Of a stretch of DNA of 64,000 nucleotides, positions 27,359 to 38,077 are shown in pieces; the first letter of the stretch is position 1, and every line of letters begins with the position of its first letter. A model generated the notes under the pieces. It was given only the letters and a program-made list of their open reading frames with translations, was not told the DNA's origin and made no database searches. Location: NCBI RefSeq assembly GCF_000241955.1, contig NC_016818.1, forward strand, positions 868,001 to 932,000. Direction: 5' to 3'. The translations under genes and the position numbers were made by a program. This stretch comes from Rahnella aquatilis CIP 78.65 = ATCC 33071. Lineage in GTDB: Bacteria; Pseudomonadota; Gammaproteobacteria; Enterobacterales; Enterobacteriaceae.

Positions 27359-28762
27359 TCACTCCTTCCAGCCGCCCCCTAAGGCTTTATACAAACTGAT
27401 GTCCTGATTCAGTTGGGCAAGCTGGGTGGTGATCAGTGTTTGCTGAGCAGAGTACAGGGAGCGCTGTGCGACCAGTACACTGAGGTAATTGTCGACACCG
27501 CCTTTGAAGCGCATCTGCGAGAGATCGAAGTTGCGCTGGTTGGCGTCGGCGTCCTGCTGGCGGGCCCGCAGTTCGTCTTTGTAAGTCGCCTGACCAGCTA
27601 AGCCGTCGGACACTTCCTTGAATGCCGTCTGAATCGCTTTCTCATAGTTAGCGATATCAATTTTTTTGGTGTCCTTCGCGATGTCGAGATTGGCCTGATT
27701 CACGCCGCCGTCGAAGATCGGGATGTTAACCGAAGGCATAAATGACCACGCGCCGGTACCGCCATCGAACAGTTTACTCAGGCTGCCGCTTTCAGTGCCT
27801 GCCGTGCCGGTCAGCGTGATGCTCGGGAAGAACGCCGCCCGCGCCGCGCCGATATTGGCGTTGGCAGCTTTCAGCGTATGTTCAGCGGAAATAATATCCG
27901 GACGGCGGGTCAGCAGATCAGAGGGCAAACCGGCCGGTGTCTGCGGGAATTTCCAGTCCTGTTGCAGGGTGGCGTTCGCCAGCAAACTCTGGGGGATGGT
28001 GGTGCCGACCAGCAGGGTCAGCGCGTTGACGTCCTGACGCACCTGGCGTGTGTACTGGGCGATATCGGCCTGCGCCGCGCGCACCGTGGTTTCGGCCTGC
28101 ACCAGATCCTGTGAGGTGTCGATGCCGGAATCGTAGCTGCGTTTGGTGAGTTCGTACGATTTTTTCTGACTGTCGGCGGTGCTGATTGCCAGTTTTAGCA
28201 GATCGTTATCCGCCGCCAGACTCAGATAGCCGGAAGCGACCTCAGACACCAGCGAGATTTGCGTGGCGCGCTGCGTGGCTTCTGTCGCCAGGTAAGTTTC
28301 CAGCCCCTGATCGCGCAGGCTGCGTAAGCGGCCAAACAGGTCAACCTCATAAGAGGTTACGCCCAGATTGGCACTGTATTGCTGATACGTCACTGGTCCG
28401 CTGGTTTGTGTTGAATACAATCCGCCCGGCAGATGCTGGTTAGTTTCACCGGCGCTGGCGTCGAGTGTCGGCAGCAGAGCGGCGCGGTCAATCTGGAAGG
28501 TAGCGCGTGCGGTATCGACGTTTAATGCCGCGACCCGCAGGTCGCGGTTGTTAGCCAGAGACATGCCAATCAGCTGCTTCATCGCCGGTTGATTGAAGAA
28601 GGCTTTCCAGCCGATATCCTGCGCAGCGCTGGTTTTCGCGCCATCCCAGTTGCTGGCGACCGGCAGTGCAGGGCGCTGATAATCAGGTTCCAGGGTACAG
28701 CCCGCCAGCAGGGTGAGTGAAAACGCGCTGACAAGCGACAGTGCGAAATGCGGTTTATTCAT
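27359..28762 (-). CDS. Outer-membrane efflux channel of a second RND operon (OprM/NodT family)
   Basis: This 467-residue lipoprotein has the signal [22 protein letters not shown]. It carries two OEP repeats ([51 protein letters not shown]) and ends ALGGGWKE. It forms the outer-membrane duct of the pump encoded just upstream, whose gene it overlaps by eight bases. It is only distantly like the channel at 22657-24105, so the two are not a recent duplication. Confidence 0.9.
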   Translation of the reverse strand: MNKPHFALSLVSAFSLTLLAGCTLEPDYQRPALPVASNWDGAKTSAAQDIGWKAFFNQPAMKQLIGMSLANNRDLRVAALNVDTARATFQIDRAALLPTLDASAGETNQHLPGGLYSTQTSGPVTYQQYSANLGVTSYEVDLFGRLRSLRDQGLETYLATEATQRATQISLVSEVASGYLSLAADNDLLKLAISTADSQKKSYELTKRSYDSGIDTSQDLVQAETTVRAAQADIAQYTRQVRQDVNALTLLVGTTIPQSLLANATLQQDWKFPQTPAGLPSDLLTRRPDIISAEHTLKAANANIGAARAAFFPSITLTGTAGTESGSLSKLFDGGTGAWSFMPSVNIPIFDGGVNQANLDIAKDTKKIDIANYEKAIQTAFKEVSDGLAGQATYKDELRARQQDADANQRNFDLSQMRFKGGVDNYLSVLVAQRSLYSAQQTLITTQLAQLNQDISLYKALGGGWKE

Positions 28763-31700
28763 GGTGTGTGGCCTCTGGTGCAGGAAGCGCCTTATCGTGT
28801 TTTTTCGATTTGCGGGTGAACAGATTCACCACCGTGACGTAGAACATCGGCACGAAGAAGATCGCCAGGAAGGTCGCCGTGAGCATGCCGCCGACCACCG
28901 CCGTCCCGATGGAATGCTGGCTGCCCGCGCCCGCGCCACTGGAAATCGTCAGCGGGAATACGCCGAGGATAAAGGCCATTGAGGTCATGATGATTGGCCG
29001 GATACGCAGTTTGGCTGCTTCGATGGCCGCCTGGGTGACCGACATCCCTTCGTTCTCATGCAACTCTTTGGCGAACTCGACAATCAATATGGCGTTCTTC
29101 GCTGCCAGCCCGACGGTCGTCAGCAGGCCAACCTGGAAGAAGACGTCATTCGACAAGCCACGCAGCAGCACGGCACCGATGGTGCCTAAAATCCCCAGCG
29201 GTACCACCAGCATGACGGAGAACGGAATTGACCAGCTCTCGTACAGCGCTGCCAGACACAGGAACACCACGATCATCGACAGACTGTAAAGCGCCGGGGT
29301 TTGTGAGCCGGAAAGCTTCTCTTCATAGCTCAGACCATGCCATGCCACTTTGTAACCCGGTGGCAGTTTGGCCGCGATTTCCATCACCGCCTCGTTGGCA
29401 TCACCTGAGCTGTAGCCCGGTGCCGGTGAACCCATCAGTTCGACAGAAGACACGCCGTTGAAACGCTCATAACGCGGTGAGCCGTACACCCATTTGCCGC
29501 TGCCGAAGGCGCTCCACGGCACCATATCGCCGCTGGAATTACGGAAATACCAGTTGTTCAGATCTTCAGGCGTGACGCGGGAAGCCGCCTTGCCCTGGAT
29601 GTAAACACGTTTCACGCGGTCGTTGTACATGAACTGATTCACATACGCTGACCCCCAGGCCGCTGACAAGGTGTTGTTGATGTCATCGAGGCTCAGACCC
29701 AGCGCCTGCGCACGTTCATCGTCAATTTCCAGCTGATATTGCGGCTCATCTTCCATCCCGTTCGGACGCACAGCCGTCAGGCGTTTGTCCTGCGAAGCCA
29801 GTTGCAGGAACTGGTTACGCGCGGCCATCAGGGCTTCATGCCCCTTGCCGTTGGTGTCTTGCAGGAAGAAGTCGAAGCCGGTGGCATTACCGAGTTCCAT
29901 GACCGCTGGCGGAACGAAAGCAAATACGCGGGCGTCTTTGATCGTCGCGAAATGCGCCATCGCACGACCGGCCAGCGCCTGAACTTTTTGCGCGGCGGCC
30001 GGGCGGTCTGCCCAGGTTTTCAGCTGTACGAACGCAATCCCGACGTTCTGGCCTCGTCCGGCGAAGCTGAAGCCGTTGGCGGTAAACACCGAGGAAACGA
30101 TGCCGCTTTCCTGCGTCATCAGGTATTCCCGGACATTATCCAGCACCTGCTGGGTTCGTTCTGCCGAAGCGTTGGCGGGCAACGTCGCCTGAACAAACAT
30201 TACGGCCTGATCTTCATCCGGCAGGAAGGTGGTCGGCACGCGGGTGAACATAAAACCGGTGGCGATGACGATCAGCAGGTAGATGCCCATAAACAGACGG
30301 CGGCGGGAGATCACCGTGCCGACGGCGCGGGTATAGCGCATCGCGCCTTTATCGAAGTTACGGTTAAACCAGCCCGCAAAGCCTTTTTGGGCTTTCTCCT
30401 CGTCATTGTGTTTGATGATAGTGGCACACAGCGCCGGGGTGAAAATCAGCGCCATCAGCACCGAAAGCGCCATGGCAGACACGATGGTGATCGAGAACTG
30501 ACGGTAGATGATCCCGGTCGAGCCGCCGAAGAAGGCCATCGGCACCAGCACGGCAGACAGCACCAGGGCGATACCAAACAGCGCACCCTGGATCTGTTTC
30601 ATCGATTTAATGGTGGCGTCTTTTGGTGAGAGCTTTTCTTCCGTCATCACGCGTTCGACGTTTTCCACCACCACGATGGCATCGTCCACCAGCAGGCCGA
30701 TCGCCAGCACCATCCCGAACATGGTCAGGGTGTTAATGGAATAACCCGCTGCCGCCAGAATACCGAATGTCCCGAGCAGAACCACCGGCACCACCAGCGT
30801 GGTCACCAGCGTCGCGCGCAGATTTTGCAGGAACAGCAACATCACGCAGAACACCAGCACGATGGCTTCGATCAGCGTTTTCACCACTTCCTCAATCGAC
30901 GCGCTGACCACCGGCGCGGTCTGGTACGGGAACTCGACTTTCACGCCGGCGGGCAGAGAATCTTCCAGCCCGGCGATGGTTTCTCTTACTGCTCTGTCGG
31001 TGTCCAGCACGTTCGCGCCGCTTGCCAGACGCAGGGCGATAGCAGTAGACGGTCTGCCGTTAAAGGTCGAGGAGATGGAATAACTTTCCGGCCCCAGATC
31101 GACGTTGCCGACATCACTGAGACGCACCTGAGAGCCGTCTGCATTCACTTTCAGCAGTACGTTTTTGAACTGATGAATACTGTCGAAACGGGTTTTACCA
31201 ATGATCGTTGCGCTGAGTTTGCTGTCTTTGACCGTCGGCAGGCCGCCGAGGGAACCGGACGATACCTGCACGTTTTGTGCTTCTATGGCCGTGCTGACAT
31301 CACTTGGGACCAGCTGATATTTATACAGTTTTGCCGGGTCGAGCCAGATACGCATCGCGTATTCTGAACCGAGCAGCAGGAAGTCGCCGACGCCTTTGGT
31401 ACGCACGATCGGGTCTTCAAGTTTGGTCACCAGCAGGTTACTCAGATCCGAGTTACTCATTTTACCGTCGGTCGAAATCAGGCTGACCAGCAGCATGAAG
31501 TTGGCCTGATATTTGGCAATACGGATCCCCTGATTGACTACTTCGGTCGGCAGTTGCGATTCGGCCAGAGACACTTTGTTCTGTACCTGAACCTGCGCGA
31601 TATCCGGGTTGGTGCCCTGATCAAAGGTGGCAATGATGGTGGCGCTGCCGTCGCTGTTACTTTGCGATTCGATATAGCGCAGGTTATCCAGCCCGTTCAG

Positions 31701-31904
31701 TTGCTGTTCAATGACCTGAACCACAGTGTTCTGGGCGGTTTCCGCTGACGCACCCGGATAGGTGACGCTGACGGAAATTGCCGGCGGCGCGATATTCGGG
31801 TATTGGCTGATCGGCAGTTTCATGATCGACAGCGCACCGGCGAGCATGATGACGATGGCGACAACCCAGGCGAATATAGGGCGGTTAATAAAGAAAGTAG
31901 ACAT
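28755..31904 (-). CDS. HAE1-family RND multidrug efflux pump
   Basis: This 1049-residue inner-membrane proton-driven pump is related to AcrB/MexB/MexY. The first helix reads [20 protein letters not shown]. The TM4 proton-relay pair is in [18 protein letters not shown], and the end has [17 protein letters not shown] and the [17 protein letters not shown] segment. Twelve membrane helices and two large periplasmic loops fit the family length of about 1030-1050. It is the middle gene of an adaptor-pump-channel operon. Serratia SdeXY is a possible relative, but the exact orthologue is not fixed. Confidence 0.92.
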   Translation of the reverse strand: MSTFFINRPIFAWVVAIVIMLAGALSIMKLPISQYPNIAPPAISVSVTYPGASAETAQNTVVQVIEQQLNGLDNLRYIESQSNSDGSATIIATFDQGTNPDIAQVQVQNKVSLAESQLPTEVVNQGIRIAKYQANFMLLVSLISTDGKMSNSDLSNLLVTKLEDPIVRTKGVGDFLLLGSEYAMRIWLDPAKLYKYQLVPSDVSTAIEAQNVQVSSGSLGGLPTVKDSKLSATIIGKTRFDSIHQFKNVLLKVNADGSQVRLSDVGNVDLGPESYSISSTFNGRPSTAIALRLASGANVLDTDRAVRETIAGLEDSLPAGVKVEFPYQTAPVVSASIEEVVKTLIEAIVLVFCVMLLFLQNLRATLVTTLVVPVVLLGTFGILAAAGYSINTLTMFGMVLAIGLLVDDAIVVVENVERVMTEEKLSPKDATIKSMKQIQGALFGIALVLSAVLVPMAFFGGSTGIIYRQFSITIVSAMALSVLMALIFTPALCATIIKHNDEEKAQKGFAGWFNRNFDKGAMRYTRAVGTVISRRRLFMGIYLLIVIATGFMFTRVPTTFLPDEDQAVMFVQATLPANASAERTQQVLDNVREYLMTQESGIVSSVFTANGFSFAGRGQNVGIAFVQLKTWADRPAAAQKVQALAGRAMAHFATIKDARVFAFVPPAVMELGNATGFDFFLQDTNGKGHEALMAARNQFLQLASQDKRLTAVRPNGMEDEPQYQLEIDDERAQALGLSLDDINNTLSAAWGSAYVNQFMYNDRVKRVYIQGKAASRVTPEDLNNWYFRNSSGDMVPWSAFGSGKWVYGSPRYERFNGVSSVELMGSPAPGYSSGDANEAVMEIAAKLPPGYKVAWHGLSYEEKLSGSQTPALYSLSMIVVFLCLAALYESWSIPFSVMLVVPLGILGTIGAVLLRGLSNDVFFQVGLLTTVGLAAKNAILIVEFAKELHENEGMSVTQAAIEAAKLRIRPIIMTSMAFILGVFPLTISSGAGAGSQHSIGTAVVGGMLTATFLAIFFVPMFYVTVVNLFTRKSKKHDKALPAPEATHHE

Positions 31905-31913
31905 TCAGCTCAC

Positions 31914-33047
31914 CTATTGCGCGGAAGGATCGGTCATCGCGAGATTAGCCTGTTCGGCAGGGGCACTGGCTTTACGCTCGGTGGCATTCACTTTGGCACC
32001 CGGCCTGACGTTCTGTAATCCGTCGGTGATCACTTTGTCGCCATCGTTCAGGCCCTGATTCACCAGCCAGTTGCCGTTCATCATCTGACCGGTGGTGATG
32101 GAACGCTGTGCGACCGTGTTATCGGCGTTCACTACGTACACATACGGCGCGCCTTTCACGTCATGCATGATGGCTTCCTGTGGCACCAGAATGCCTTTGT
32201 CATCAATGCCTTGTTGCAGTTGGGCGTGAACAAACATCCCCGGTAACAATTCATCGTGCGGGTTCGGGAAGGAGGCACGCAGGGTGACGGAACCGGTGCT
32301 TTGCGACACGGTGACTTCGGAGAATTCCAGCTTGCCCGGCAGGGCATATTTGCTGCCGTCTTCCAGCGTCAGGGTGGCCTGGGCGGCGTTGTCACCGGCG
32401 CTTTGCAACTTACCGGAAGCCAGCGCACGGCGCAGTTTCAGCACGTCCAGCGAGGATTCGTTCACATCGACATAAATAGGATTGAGCTGATCGATGGTGG
32501 TCAGAGACGCCGTCTGGCCGCTGGTGACCAGCGCACCTTCGGTATACATCGAACGGCCTATGTGACCGGAGATCGGCGCGTACACTTTGGTGTATTGCAG
32601 ATTGACACGGGCGGTTTCGACATCCGCTGCGGCTTCCCGTTCGGCAGCGACGGCATCGTCATACTGCTGACGACTGACGGCCTGCGCCTCAACCAGCGGC
32701 TTGTAGCGGCGGGCGGTCGCATCGGCGCTTTTCCAGGTCGCCATGGCGCGGTCAAATGTCGCCTGATAGGTTGAGGGATCAATCTGATAAAGCTGCTGAC
32801 CGGCTTTGACTTCGCTGCCTTCCACAAACAGGCGTTTCTGGATCACGCCATTCACCTGCGGACGGACTTCCGCGCTGCGTACGGCAGTGGTGCGGCCGGG
32901 CAGGCTGGTGGTCAGGGTGACGGGCTGGCTGTGCAAAGTAACGACATTCACCGCAGGGGTCTGTGCTGCCGGGGAAGCAGAACTGGCGGAACCATCACAT
33001 GCACAAAGCAGTACCACTGTACTGACAGAAAGTAACTTGAGGCGCAT
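31914..33047 (-). CDS. RND efflux periplasmic adaptor lipoprotein
   Basis: This 377-residue member of the MexA/AcrA family has the lipoprotein signal MRLKLLSVSTVVLLCAC (lipid-attached Cys at residue 17), then LPGRTTAVRSAEVRPQVNGV. A lipoyl hairpin follows (QVNGVIQKRLFVEGSEVKAGQ, YAPISGHIGRSMYTEGALV). The start at 33047 is chosen because it opens the signal peptide. The frame runs on upstream to 33146 without a start signal. It lies nine bases before the pump gene. No regulator is adjacent. Confidence 0.88.
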   Translation of the reverse strand: MRLKLLSVSTVVLLCACDGSASSASPAAQTPAVNVVTLHSQPVTLTTSLPGRTTAVRSAEVRPQVNGVIQKRLFVEGSEVKAGQQLYQIDPSTYQATFDRAMATWKSADATARRYKPLVEAQAVSRQQYDDAVAAEREAAADVETARVNLQYTKVYAPISGHIGRSMYTEGALVTSGQTASLTTIDQLNPIYVDVNESSLDVLKLRRALASGKLQSAGDNAAQATLTLEDGSKYALPGKLEFSEVTVSQSTGSVTLRASFPNPHDELLPGMFVHAQLQQGIDDKGILVPQEAIMHDVKGAPYVYVVNADNTVAQRSITTGQMMNGNWLVNQGLNDGDKVITDGLQNVRPGAKVNATERKASAPAEQANLAMTDPSAQ

Positions 33048-33369
33048 AGAATTCACTCTTTTTGGGGAATTGAGAATAACCATTCTCAACAAGTCCTCCA
33101 CTATACGAGAGCGCCCGGTTTTCCGGTGTAAGGATATTGTCATCACCCATGTTTCGATATTTCAAAATATGAGAGAAATGTTGCTGTATAACCCCTTATT
33201 ATTGTGTGGTTTTGATCTTTTCGTGCAGTGCAAAATAGCAGGAAACTAGTTACTTAGTAAACTAATTAATATGCTCTAAGAATAATTAACAGATGAATAT
33301 TCTAAAAGTGAATGAATTGTTGGGTGTTAAAAAAGTGTGAAGTAAATCAAACAAATTTATACATTTTAA

Positions 33370-33523
33370 CCTGCTCCTTACCAGAAAAGGCTGAAGGATC
33401 CCGGTCACAGCCGTTACCTTAAGAGCCGAGAGCAAGCAGTTCTCACATTTGCTTGTTGCCAGCCGTTCTGAACAACGGCCAGTTGCAACCCCCGCGCCCA
33501 CAGTCCGATGTGGGCTTTTTTTT
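33370..33523 (+). ncRNA. Candidate small RNA with orphan terminator
   Basis: This plus-strand stretch of about 150 bases ends in a strong terminator (33496-33523), but no plus-strand gene precedes it: the adaptor gene upstream is divergent. It contains foldable segments, GCAAGCA/TTGCTTG near 33430-33456 and GCCGTT/AACGGC near 33461-33478. TTATAC at about 33358-33363 could be the -10 element. It could be an sRNA or an attenuated leader. The family was not recognised. Confidence 0.4.
33496..33523 (+). terminator. Strong intrinsic terminator
   Basis: The stem GCCCACA / TGTGGGC with a six-base loop is followed by eight T residues. It lies 64 bases upstream of the PTS operator and ends whatever transcript starts between the divergent adaptor gene and this point. 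Confidence 0.85.
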
Positions 33524-33587
33524 GTTTTACCTCCACACCTGCTTTCCTCCCGCAAAACTGTGATCCCTTTCATACTCCTGACTGTTA

Positions 33588-33607
33588 TGTCTATACAACT
33601 ATACATT
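33588..33607. promoter_or_regulatory. GntR-type operator before the PTS gene
   Basis: TGTCTATACAACTATACATT contains two CTATACA half-sites matching the perfect dyad TTGTATAG-TCAG-CTATACAA found upstream of the GntR-family gene (36055-36074). Identical half-sites before both the transporter and the regulator suggest control of both by that regulator. Confidence 0.65.
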
Positions 33608-33663
33608 CTGTGACTTAACTCAATTAACGGTTTATTTTTAGCCAGCGAATTGAGGGAAGACAG

Positions 33664-35265
33664 ATGATAAAACTTGGCAGCAAGGTACACGATCTGGGGA
33701 AAGCCCTGATGACACCTATCTCGGTGATTGCCGCCGCCGGGATTTTCTTAGGTCTGGCCGCCGCGTTGCAGAACCCGGCGGTGACCGGTGAAACCTTTAC
33801 CCAGATGAAAACATTGCAACTGGTGATCGGCTTTATCCGCCAGGTGTCGGGTGCGCTTTTTGCCAACCTGCCGCTGTTTTTTGCGGTTGCCACGGCAATG
33901 GGGCTGGCTAATGCAGAGAAGGCCACGGCGGCCTTTTCGGCTGTGATCGGCTTTGTCGGGTTGCACGTCGGGGTGAATTACAGCCTGCTGGCGCAGGGTA
34001 TTACGCCGGAAACCATTACCGTCGCCAAACTCACTGCAAAAGGCATGACCGAAAGCGACGCGATGATTTACGCCGCCGAATTCACCAACACGCTGGGGAT
34101 TTTCACCTACAACATGAGCGTGCTGGGCGGGGTGCTGGTCGGGTTAATCACCATGTGGCTGCACAATCGTTTCTATACCATCGTGCTGCCGACGGCGATC
34201 GCGTTTTTTGGCGGGCGGCGTTTTGTGCCGATTATCACCGTGCTGGTGCTGCCGATCGTCGGTGTGCTGATGTCGCTGATCTGGCCGACTGTTGCGCTGG
34301 GGATCCAGTGGATCGGCGAGCTGATCGGGCGCACGGGCGAGATCGGTACCTTTATTTATGCTGCGTCAGAACGTTTGCTGATCCCAACCGGTTTGCATCA
34401 CATCATTAATGAAACCGTGCGCTTTACGCCCATCGGCGGCGTGACAACAGTGGATAACCAGAGCATTGTCGGCGCGCTGAACATCTTTAATGCTGCACTG
34501 GCGAATCCGGGCCTGATCCCTGATGCGGTCACGCAGCAGGCGACGCGCTTCCTGGCGCAGGGGAAAATCCCGGTGATGATGTTCGGGTTACCCGCGGCGG
34601 CGCTGGCGATGTATCACTGCGCACGGCCGGAACACAAAGGCCGCGTGAAAGCGTTGATGCTGGCGGGCGCGCTGGCGTCGTTCACCACCGGGATCACTGA
34701 ACCTCTTGAGTTCTGCTTTATTTTCGTCTCGCCGGTGCTGTACATCCTGCACGCGGTGCTGACCGGTGTGTCGTTTGTGTTAATGCAGATGCTGCATGTG
34801 ATGATCGGTAACGTGCAGGGCGGGGCGATCGACTTCCTGATCTTCGGTGTGCTCGGCGGCAGCCGCACGCACTGGTGGTATCCGCTGATCCTCGGCATTT
34901 TCTATGCACCGCTGTATTACTTCACCTTCCGCTGGGTCATTTTGCGGATGCAGATAAAAACGCCGGGACGTGAGGATGAAAATGATGCCGAAGAACGTGC
35001 AAAACCGGCGCAGGGTACGGGCGAAAAAACCAAAAATATTATCATCGGACTGGGCGGCGAGGGGAATATTACGGCGGTTGATTGTTGTTTCACCCGTCTG
35101 CGTGTGAAGGTGAAAGATATGACTCAGGTACAGGATGGCACATTAATGAAAACCGGCGCGATGGGGGTGAAACGCATCACCGAAACGGACGTGCATGTCA
35201 TTTATGGCCCGCAGGTTGAACAGGTGGCAAATCTGGTGAAGGCGGAGTTGTCGGGCATTGCCTGA
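33664..35265 (+). CDS. PTS glucose/alpha-glucoside-type transporter IICB
   Basis: This 533-residue fused transporter takes up and phosphorylates a sugar. The EIIC membrane domain (about 1-430) starts KVHDLGKALMTPISVIAAAGIFLGLAAAL and includes PTGLHHIINE and GITEPLEFCFIFVSP, typical of the glucose/glucoside group. The EIIB domain (about 455-533) carries the phosphorylated Cys475 in DCCFTRLRVKVKD. MalX and AglA are similar in length and order, but the sugar cannot be fixed from sequence. A convergent GntR regulator six bases away and shared operators indicate specific induction. Confidence 0.88.
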   Translation: MIKLGSKVHDLGKALMTPISVIAAAGIFLGLAAALQNPAVTGETFTQMKTLQLVIGFIRQVSGALFANLPLFFAVATAMGLANAEKATAAFSAVIGFVGLHVGVNYSLLAQGITPETITVAKLTAKGMTESDAMIYAAEFTNTLGIFTYNMSVLGGVLVGLITMWLHNRFYTIVLPTAIAFFGGRRFVPIITVLVLPIVGVLMSLIWPTVALGIQWIGELIGRTGEIGTFIYAASERLLIPTGLHHIINETVRFTPIGGVTTVDNQSIVGALNIFNAALANPGLIPDAVTQQATRFLAQGKIPVMMFGLPAAALAMYHCARPEHKGRVKALMLAGALASFTTGITEPLEFCFIFVSPVLYILHAVLTGVSFVLMQMLHVMIGNVQGGAIDFLIFGVLGGSRTHWWYPLILGIFYAPLYYFTFRWVILRMQIKTPGREDENDAEERAKPAQGTGEKTKNIIIGLGGEGNITAVDCCFTRLRVKVKDMTQVQDGTLMKTGAMGVKRITETDVHVIYGPQVEQVANLVKAELSGIA

Positions 35266-35271
35266 CGGCGC

Positions 35272-36012
35272 TTAAACTTTAACTTTGGCATGGACGCTGA
35301 AGCCATAGTTTTTCTGGTTGTAGTAAACATCAGACACTTCAAACAGCGTGCCGTCAGTGAACGACACAATCGCGTGAGAATGCAGCACCGGCTGGTCGCG
35401 TGACAGGTTGAGCGCGAGGCGGATCTCGTTGGACGGCAGTTCTGCCGAAATCAGTTTGGTGCTGCCCGCAGGCTGGAAACCTTTCGAGCGGATATAGGCA
35501 TATTTTGACGAGGTCATGGCGGCGCGGGTGATATCCGGGAACCGGTCGCACAGCATCCAGCATTGTTCATACACAAACGGCTCATCACCCAGCAGACGCA
35601 GGCGGATCATAAAATAAACTTCAGTACCGGGCCGAATATTCAGCTCGCGGGCGATGTCTTCACTGGCAGGCATACGGCGAAATTCCAGCACCTGATTTTC
35701 AATGCGCTGATTATTTTCCTGGGCGACTTCGCTGGCGGTGAGATGCCGGTCGAGCGGCAGAATGATTTTCTGCTGTTTTGGCGGTTCAACCACAAAGGTG
35801 CCGCGACCACGAAAACGGGCCACACGCCCCTGACGCACCAGATAATCCACGGCCTTTCGCGCGGTCATGCGTGATACGCCATAGATCTCGCACATAGCGG
35901 CTTCGGTCGGGATCGGATCACCGGGGCGAATTTCACCGGTGCTGATTTTTTCGGTAAGTTGCTGCTCAATTTGCAGATAAAGCGGTGTGAACGAATTTTT
36001 ATCTATCTTCAT
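35272..36012 (-). CDS. GntR-family (HutC/UTRA) regulator of the PTS gene
   Basis: This 246-residue protein has an N-terminal winged helix (YLQIEQQLTEKISTGEIRPGDPIPTEAAMCEIYGVSRMTARKAVDYLVRQGRVARFRGRGTFV) and a C-terminal UTRA ligand domain (EVYFMIRLRLLGDEPFVYEQC). It probably senses a phosphorylated sugar. A perfect TTGTATAG/CTATACAA dyad 43 bases upstream of its start supports autoregulation, and the same half-sites precede the convergent PTS gene. Confidence 0.88.
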   Translation of the reverse strand: MKIDKNSFTPLYLQIEQQLTEKISTGEIRPGDPIPTEAAMCEIYGVSRMTARKAVDYLVRQGRVARFRGRGTFVVEPPKQQKIILPLDRHLTASEVAQENNQRIENQVLEFRRMPASEDIARELNIRPGTEVYFMIRLRLLGDEPFVYEQCWMLCDRFPDITRAAMTSSKYAYIRSKGFQPAGSTKLISAELPSNEIRLALNLSRDQPVLHSHAIVSFTDGTLFEVSDVYYNQKNYGFSVHAKVKV

Positions 36013-36054
36013 TAACCCTTACCTCCGATCCGTTTCAATTTCACTTAAGAATGA

Positions 36055-36074
36055 TTGTATAGTCAGCTATACAA
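36055..36074. promoter_or_regulatory. GntR-type operator of the regulator gene
   Basis: TTGTATAGTCAGCTATACAA is a perfect eight-base inverted repeat with a four-base centre, located 43-62 bases upstream of the GntR start. Two copies of its right half (CTATACA) occur at 33591-33605 before the PTS gene. Confidence 0.7.
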
Positions 36075-36133
36075 ACCAGCCAGCCACCCTGTTGGTTTTC
36101 TGCCCAAAATGGGTTTCAGCACACACAAAAAAT

Positions 36134-36159
36134 AAAGGTTGCTGACATCAGCAACCTTT
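36134..36159 (-). terminator. Terminator of the YddA-like gene
   Basis: The perfect 12-bp stem AAAGGTTGCTGA / TCAGCAACCTTT with a two-base spacer is followed on the minus strand by ATTTTTTG. It lies about 35 bases after the ABC protein stop. Confidence 0.8.
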
Positions 36160-36193
36160 CTGCATTTTGAAACCTTTTCGCCGGAATCAGGCG

Positions 36194-37948
36194 TTATTCA
36201 GGCAACAGCGCAGTGGAAGTGAATCCGCACGGGCCATTTTCCTGATTTTTGAAACGCCAGCAGTGCTGATGATATTTTGCGACCGAATTCCGGTGCGCCA
36301 CACTGATAACCGAGGTGTCCGGCAATTCGCTCAGCAGCAGAGCGTATACCTGTTGTTCGGTTTCGTCATCCAGTGCGCTGGTGGCTTCGTCGAGGAACAG
36401 CGTATCGGGTTTGATCAACAGCGCACGGGCAAAGGAGAGCCGCTGCTGTTCACCCGGCGAGAGGCGCTGGCTCCAGTTGGCGTAATCATCCAGAATTTCT
36501 ACCGCCGCCAGATGTGACAGACGGCATTGTGTCAGCACCTGTTGCAACCGTTCATCAGTATATTCACGGCTGGCGTCAGGATAACTGAGCGCATCGCGCA
36601 ACGTGCCAATTGGAATGTAACTGCGCTGTGGCAGGAACAGATAACGCTTACCCTCCGCCAGCGCAATATGGCCGGAGCCGTAAGGCCAGATACCGGCAAT
36701 TGCACGCAGCAGCGTTGATTTACCACAACCGGAAGGCCCGGCAATCAGCACGCGTTCGCCCGGTTGCATGGCAGCAGAAATATTGCAAAACAGCGGATTA
36801 CCGTTCGGCAGGTTCAGCGTCAGTTTATCAAGCTGTAAGGCGTGTTCGGTGCTTTTGCCTACGCTGATACCGCGCGGCTGAGCGTTAACCTGATCGATTG
36901 CCGCATTAAAACCGGCAAGACGGTTAACCGTGGCTTTCCAGTTTGCCAGATCGGTAAAGGCATCGATGAACCAGGACAACGCGCCCTGTACCTGACCGAA
37001 CGCTGAAGCAATCTGCATCAGCGCACCCATTTGAATGGCACCCGCGAAATAGCGCGGCGAGGCCACCAGGATCGGGAAGATATTGGCAAACTGTGCGTAA
37101 AAGTTGGTCGCGACGTTCAGACGACGGGTCACGCGCATGATTGACCACCAGTTGGTTTTGATGGATTCAAACTTGCCGGTCAGCTGGTCATGCTCGTTTT
37201 TCTCCCCGTGATAGAGCGCGATAGCGTCGCTGTTTTCACGAATACGGATCAGGCCAAAACGGAAGTTCGCCTCGAACCATTCCTGATTAAATCCGAGTCT
37301 TACCAGTGGCTTACCGATATACCAGATAATGAAGGAGCCGATGGCGGCATACAGCAGCGCAAACCACAGCATGTAGCCGGGAATTTCAAAATGATGGCCC
37401 GCGAGCATAAAATTCAGCGGCCCGCTGATGGACCACAAAATAAACACGAACGAGAACAGCGTCACCACGCTCGACAGCAGACCGAGCACCAGAGAAAGAG
37501 TCCCGCTGGTCAGAGCATTCAGGTCGTCGGAAATACGCTGATCGGGGTTATCCACCTGATGCTGATACTCCGTGTAATAATAGGCGTGATTGGTCAGCCA
37601 CTTCTCCATATACTCTTCTGTCATCCAGCGCCGCCAGCTCATTTGCAGGCCCTGCGTCAGATAAACCCTGTAGATGGCGATAACGATGAACAGCAGCGCC
37701 AGCCAGGTAAATTTCCACAACTGGGCTTTGAAAACCGGATAGTTTCTGTTTTGCAGCGCGTCATAAAAGACACGGTTCCATTCGTTAAACTGTACGCTGA
37801 GGTACACACCGGCCAGCGAAAGGATGATAATTGTGGTCAACATGCCCCAGGCACGCCACTTTTCTTCTGAGCGCCAGTAAGGCTTAATTAACTGCCAGAC
37901 GGCGCCCCATTGCGCCGATTTCCCAGGTTTTTTAGTCATAATAGCCAT
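36194..37948 (-). CDS. YddA/SbmA-like ABC transporter (permease-ATPase fusion)
   Basis: This half-transporter of about 584 residues has an N-terminal SbmA/BacA-like membrane domain with NPDQRISDDLNALTSGTLSLVLG (about 133-155). It has a C-terminal ATPase with Walker A GPSGCGKSTLLRA, signature LSPGEQQRLSFARAL and Walker B TLFLDEATSALD. It resembles E. coli YddA and the ABCD/vitamin B12-peptide transporters. The substrate is unknown. The start at 37948 (MAIMTKK) is a compromise: 37978 and 37939 are in frame and none has a good Shine-Dalgarno. Its own terminator follows. Confidence 0.85.
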   Translation of the reverse strand: MAIMTKKPGKSAQWGAVWQLIKPYWRSEEKWRAWGMLTTIIILSLAGVYLSVQFNEWNRVFYDALQNRNYPVFKAQLWKFTWLALLFIVIAIYRVYLTQGLQMSWRRWMTEEYMEKWLTNHAYYYTEYQHQVDNPDQRISDDLNALTSGTLSLVLGLLSSVVTLFSFVFILWSISGPLNFMLAGHHFEIPGYMLWFALLYAAIGSFIIWYIGKPLVRLGFNQEWFEANFRFGLIRIRENSDAIALYHGEKNEHDQLTGKFESIKTNWWSIMRVTRRLNVATNFYAQFANIFPILVASPRYFAGAIQMGALMQIASAFGQVQGALSWFIDAFTDLANWKATVNRLAGFNAAIDQVNAQPRGISVGKSTEHALQLDKLTLNLPNGNPLFCNISAAMQPGERVLIAGPSGCGKSTLLRAIAGIWPYGSGHIALAEGKRYLFLPQRSYIPIGTLRDALSYPDASREYTDERLQQVLTQCRLSHLAAVEILDDYANWSQRLSPGEQQRLSFARALLIKPDTLFLDEATSALDDETEQQVYALLLSELPDTSVISVAHRNSVAKYHQHCWRFKNQENGPCGFTSTALLPE

Positions 37949-38077
37949 GTGTAATCGATATGTTGTAAAGCCAATCATCCCAGAATGAGTGGCTCAGTGC
38001 GATAGGGCAATGAGCCACTTGTAAGGATGTTTTTCCAGCACGAAGCTCTGTAGACCACAAAAGTAGAAGGATGTTTG

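Noticed and set aside
29739..30629. 296-codon frame opposite the RND pump gene
   Set aside because: It lies fully inside a conserved RND gene on the other strand and shows the Arg/His/Gln-rich composition of a shadow frame.
33286..33690. 134-codon minus-strand frame
   Set aside because: It crosses the terminator, the operator and the PTS start, and has no ribosome-binding site or family features.
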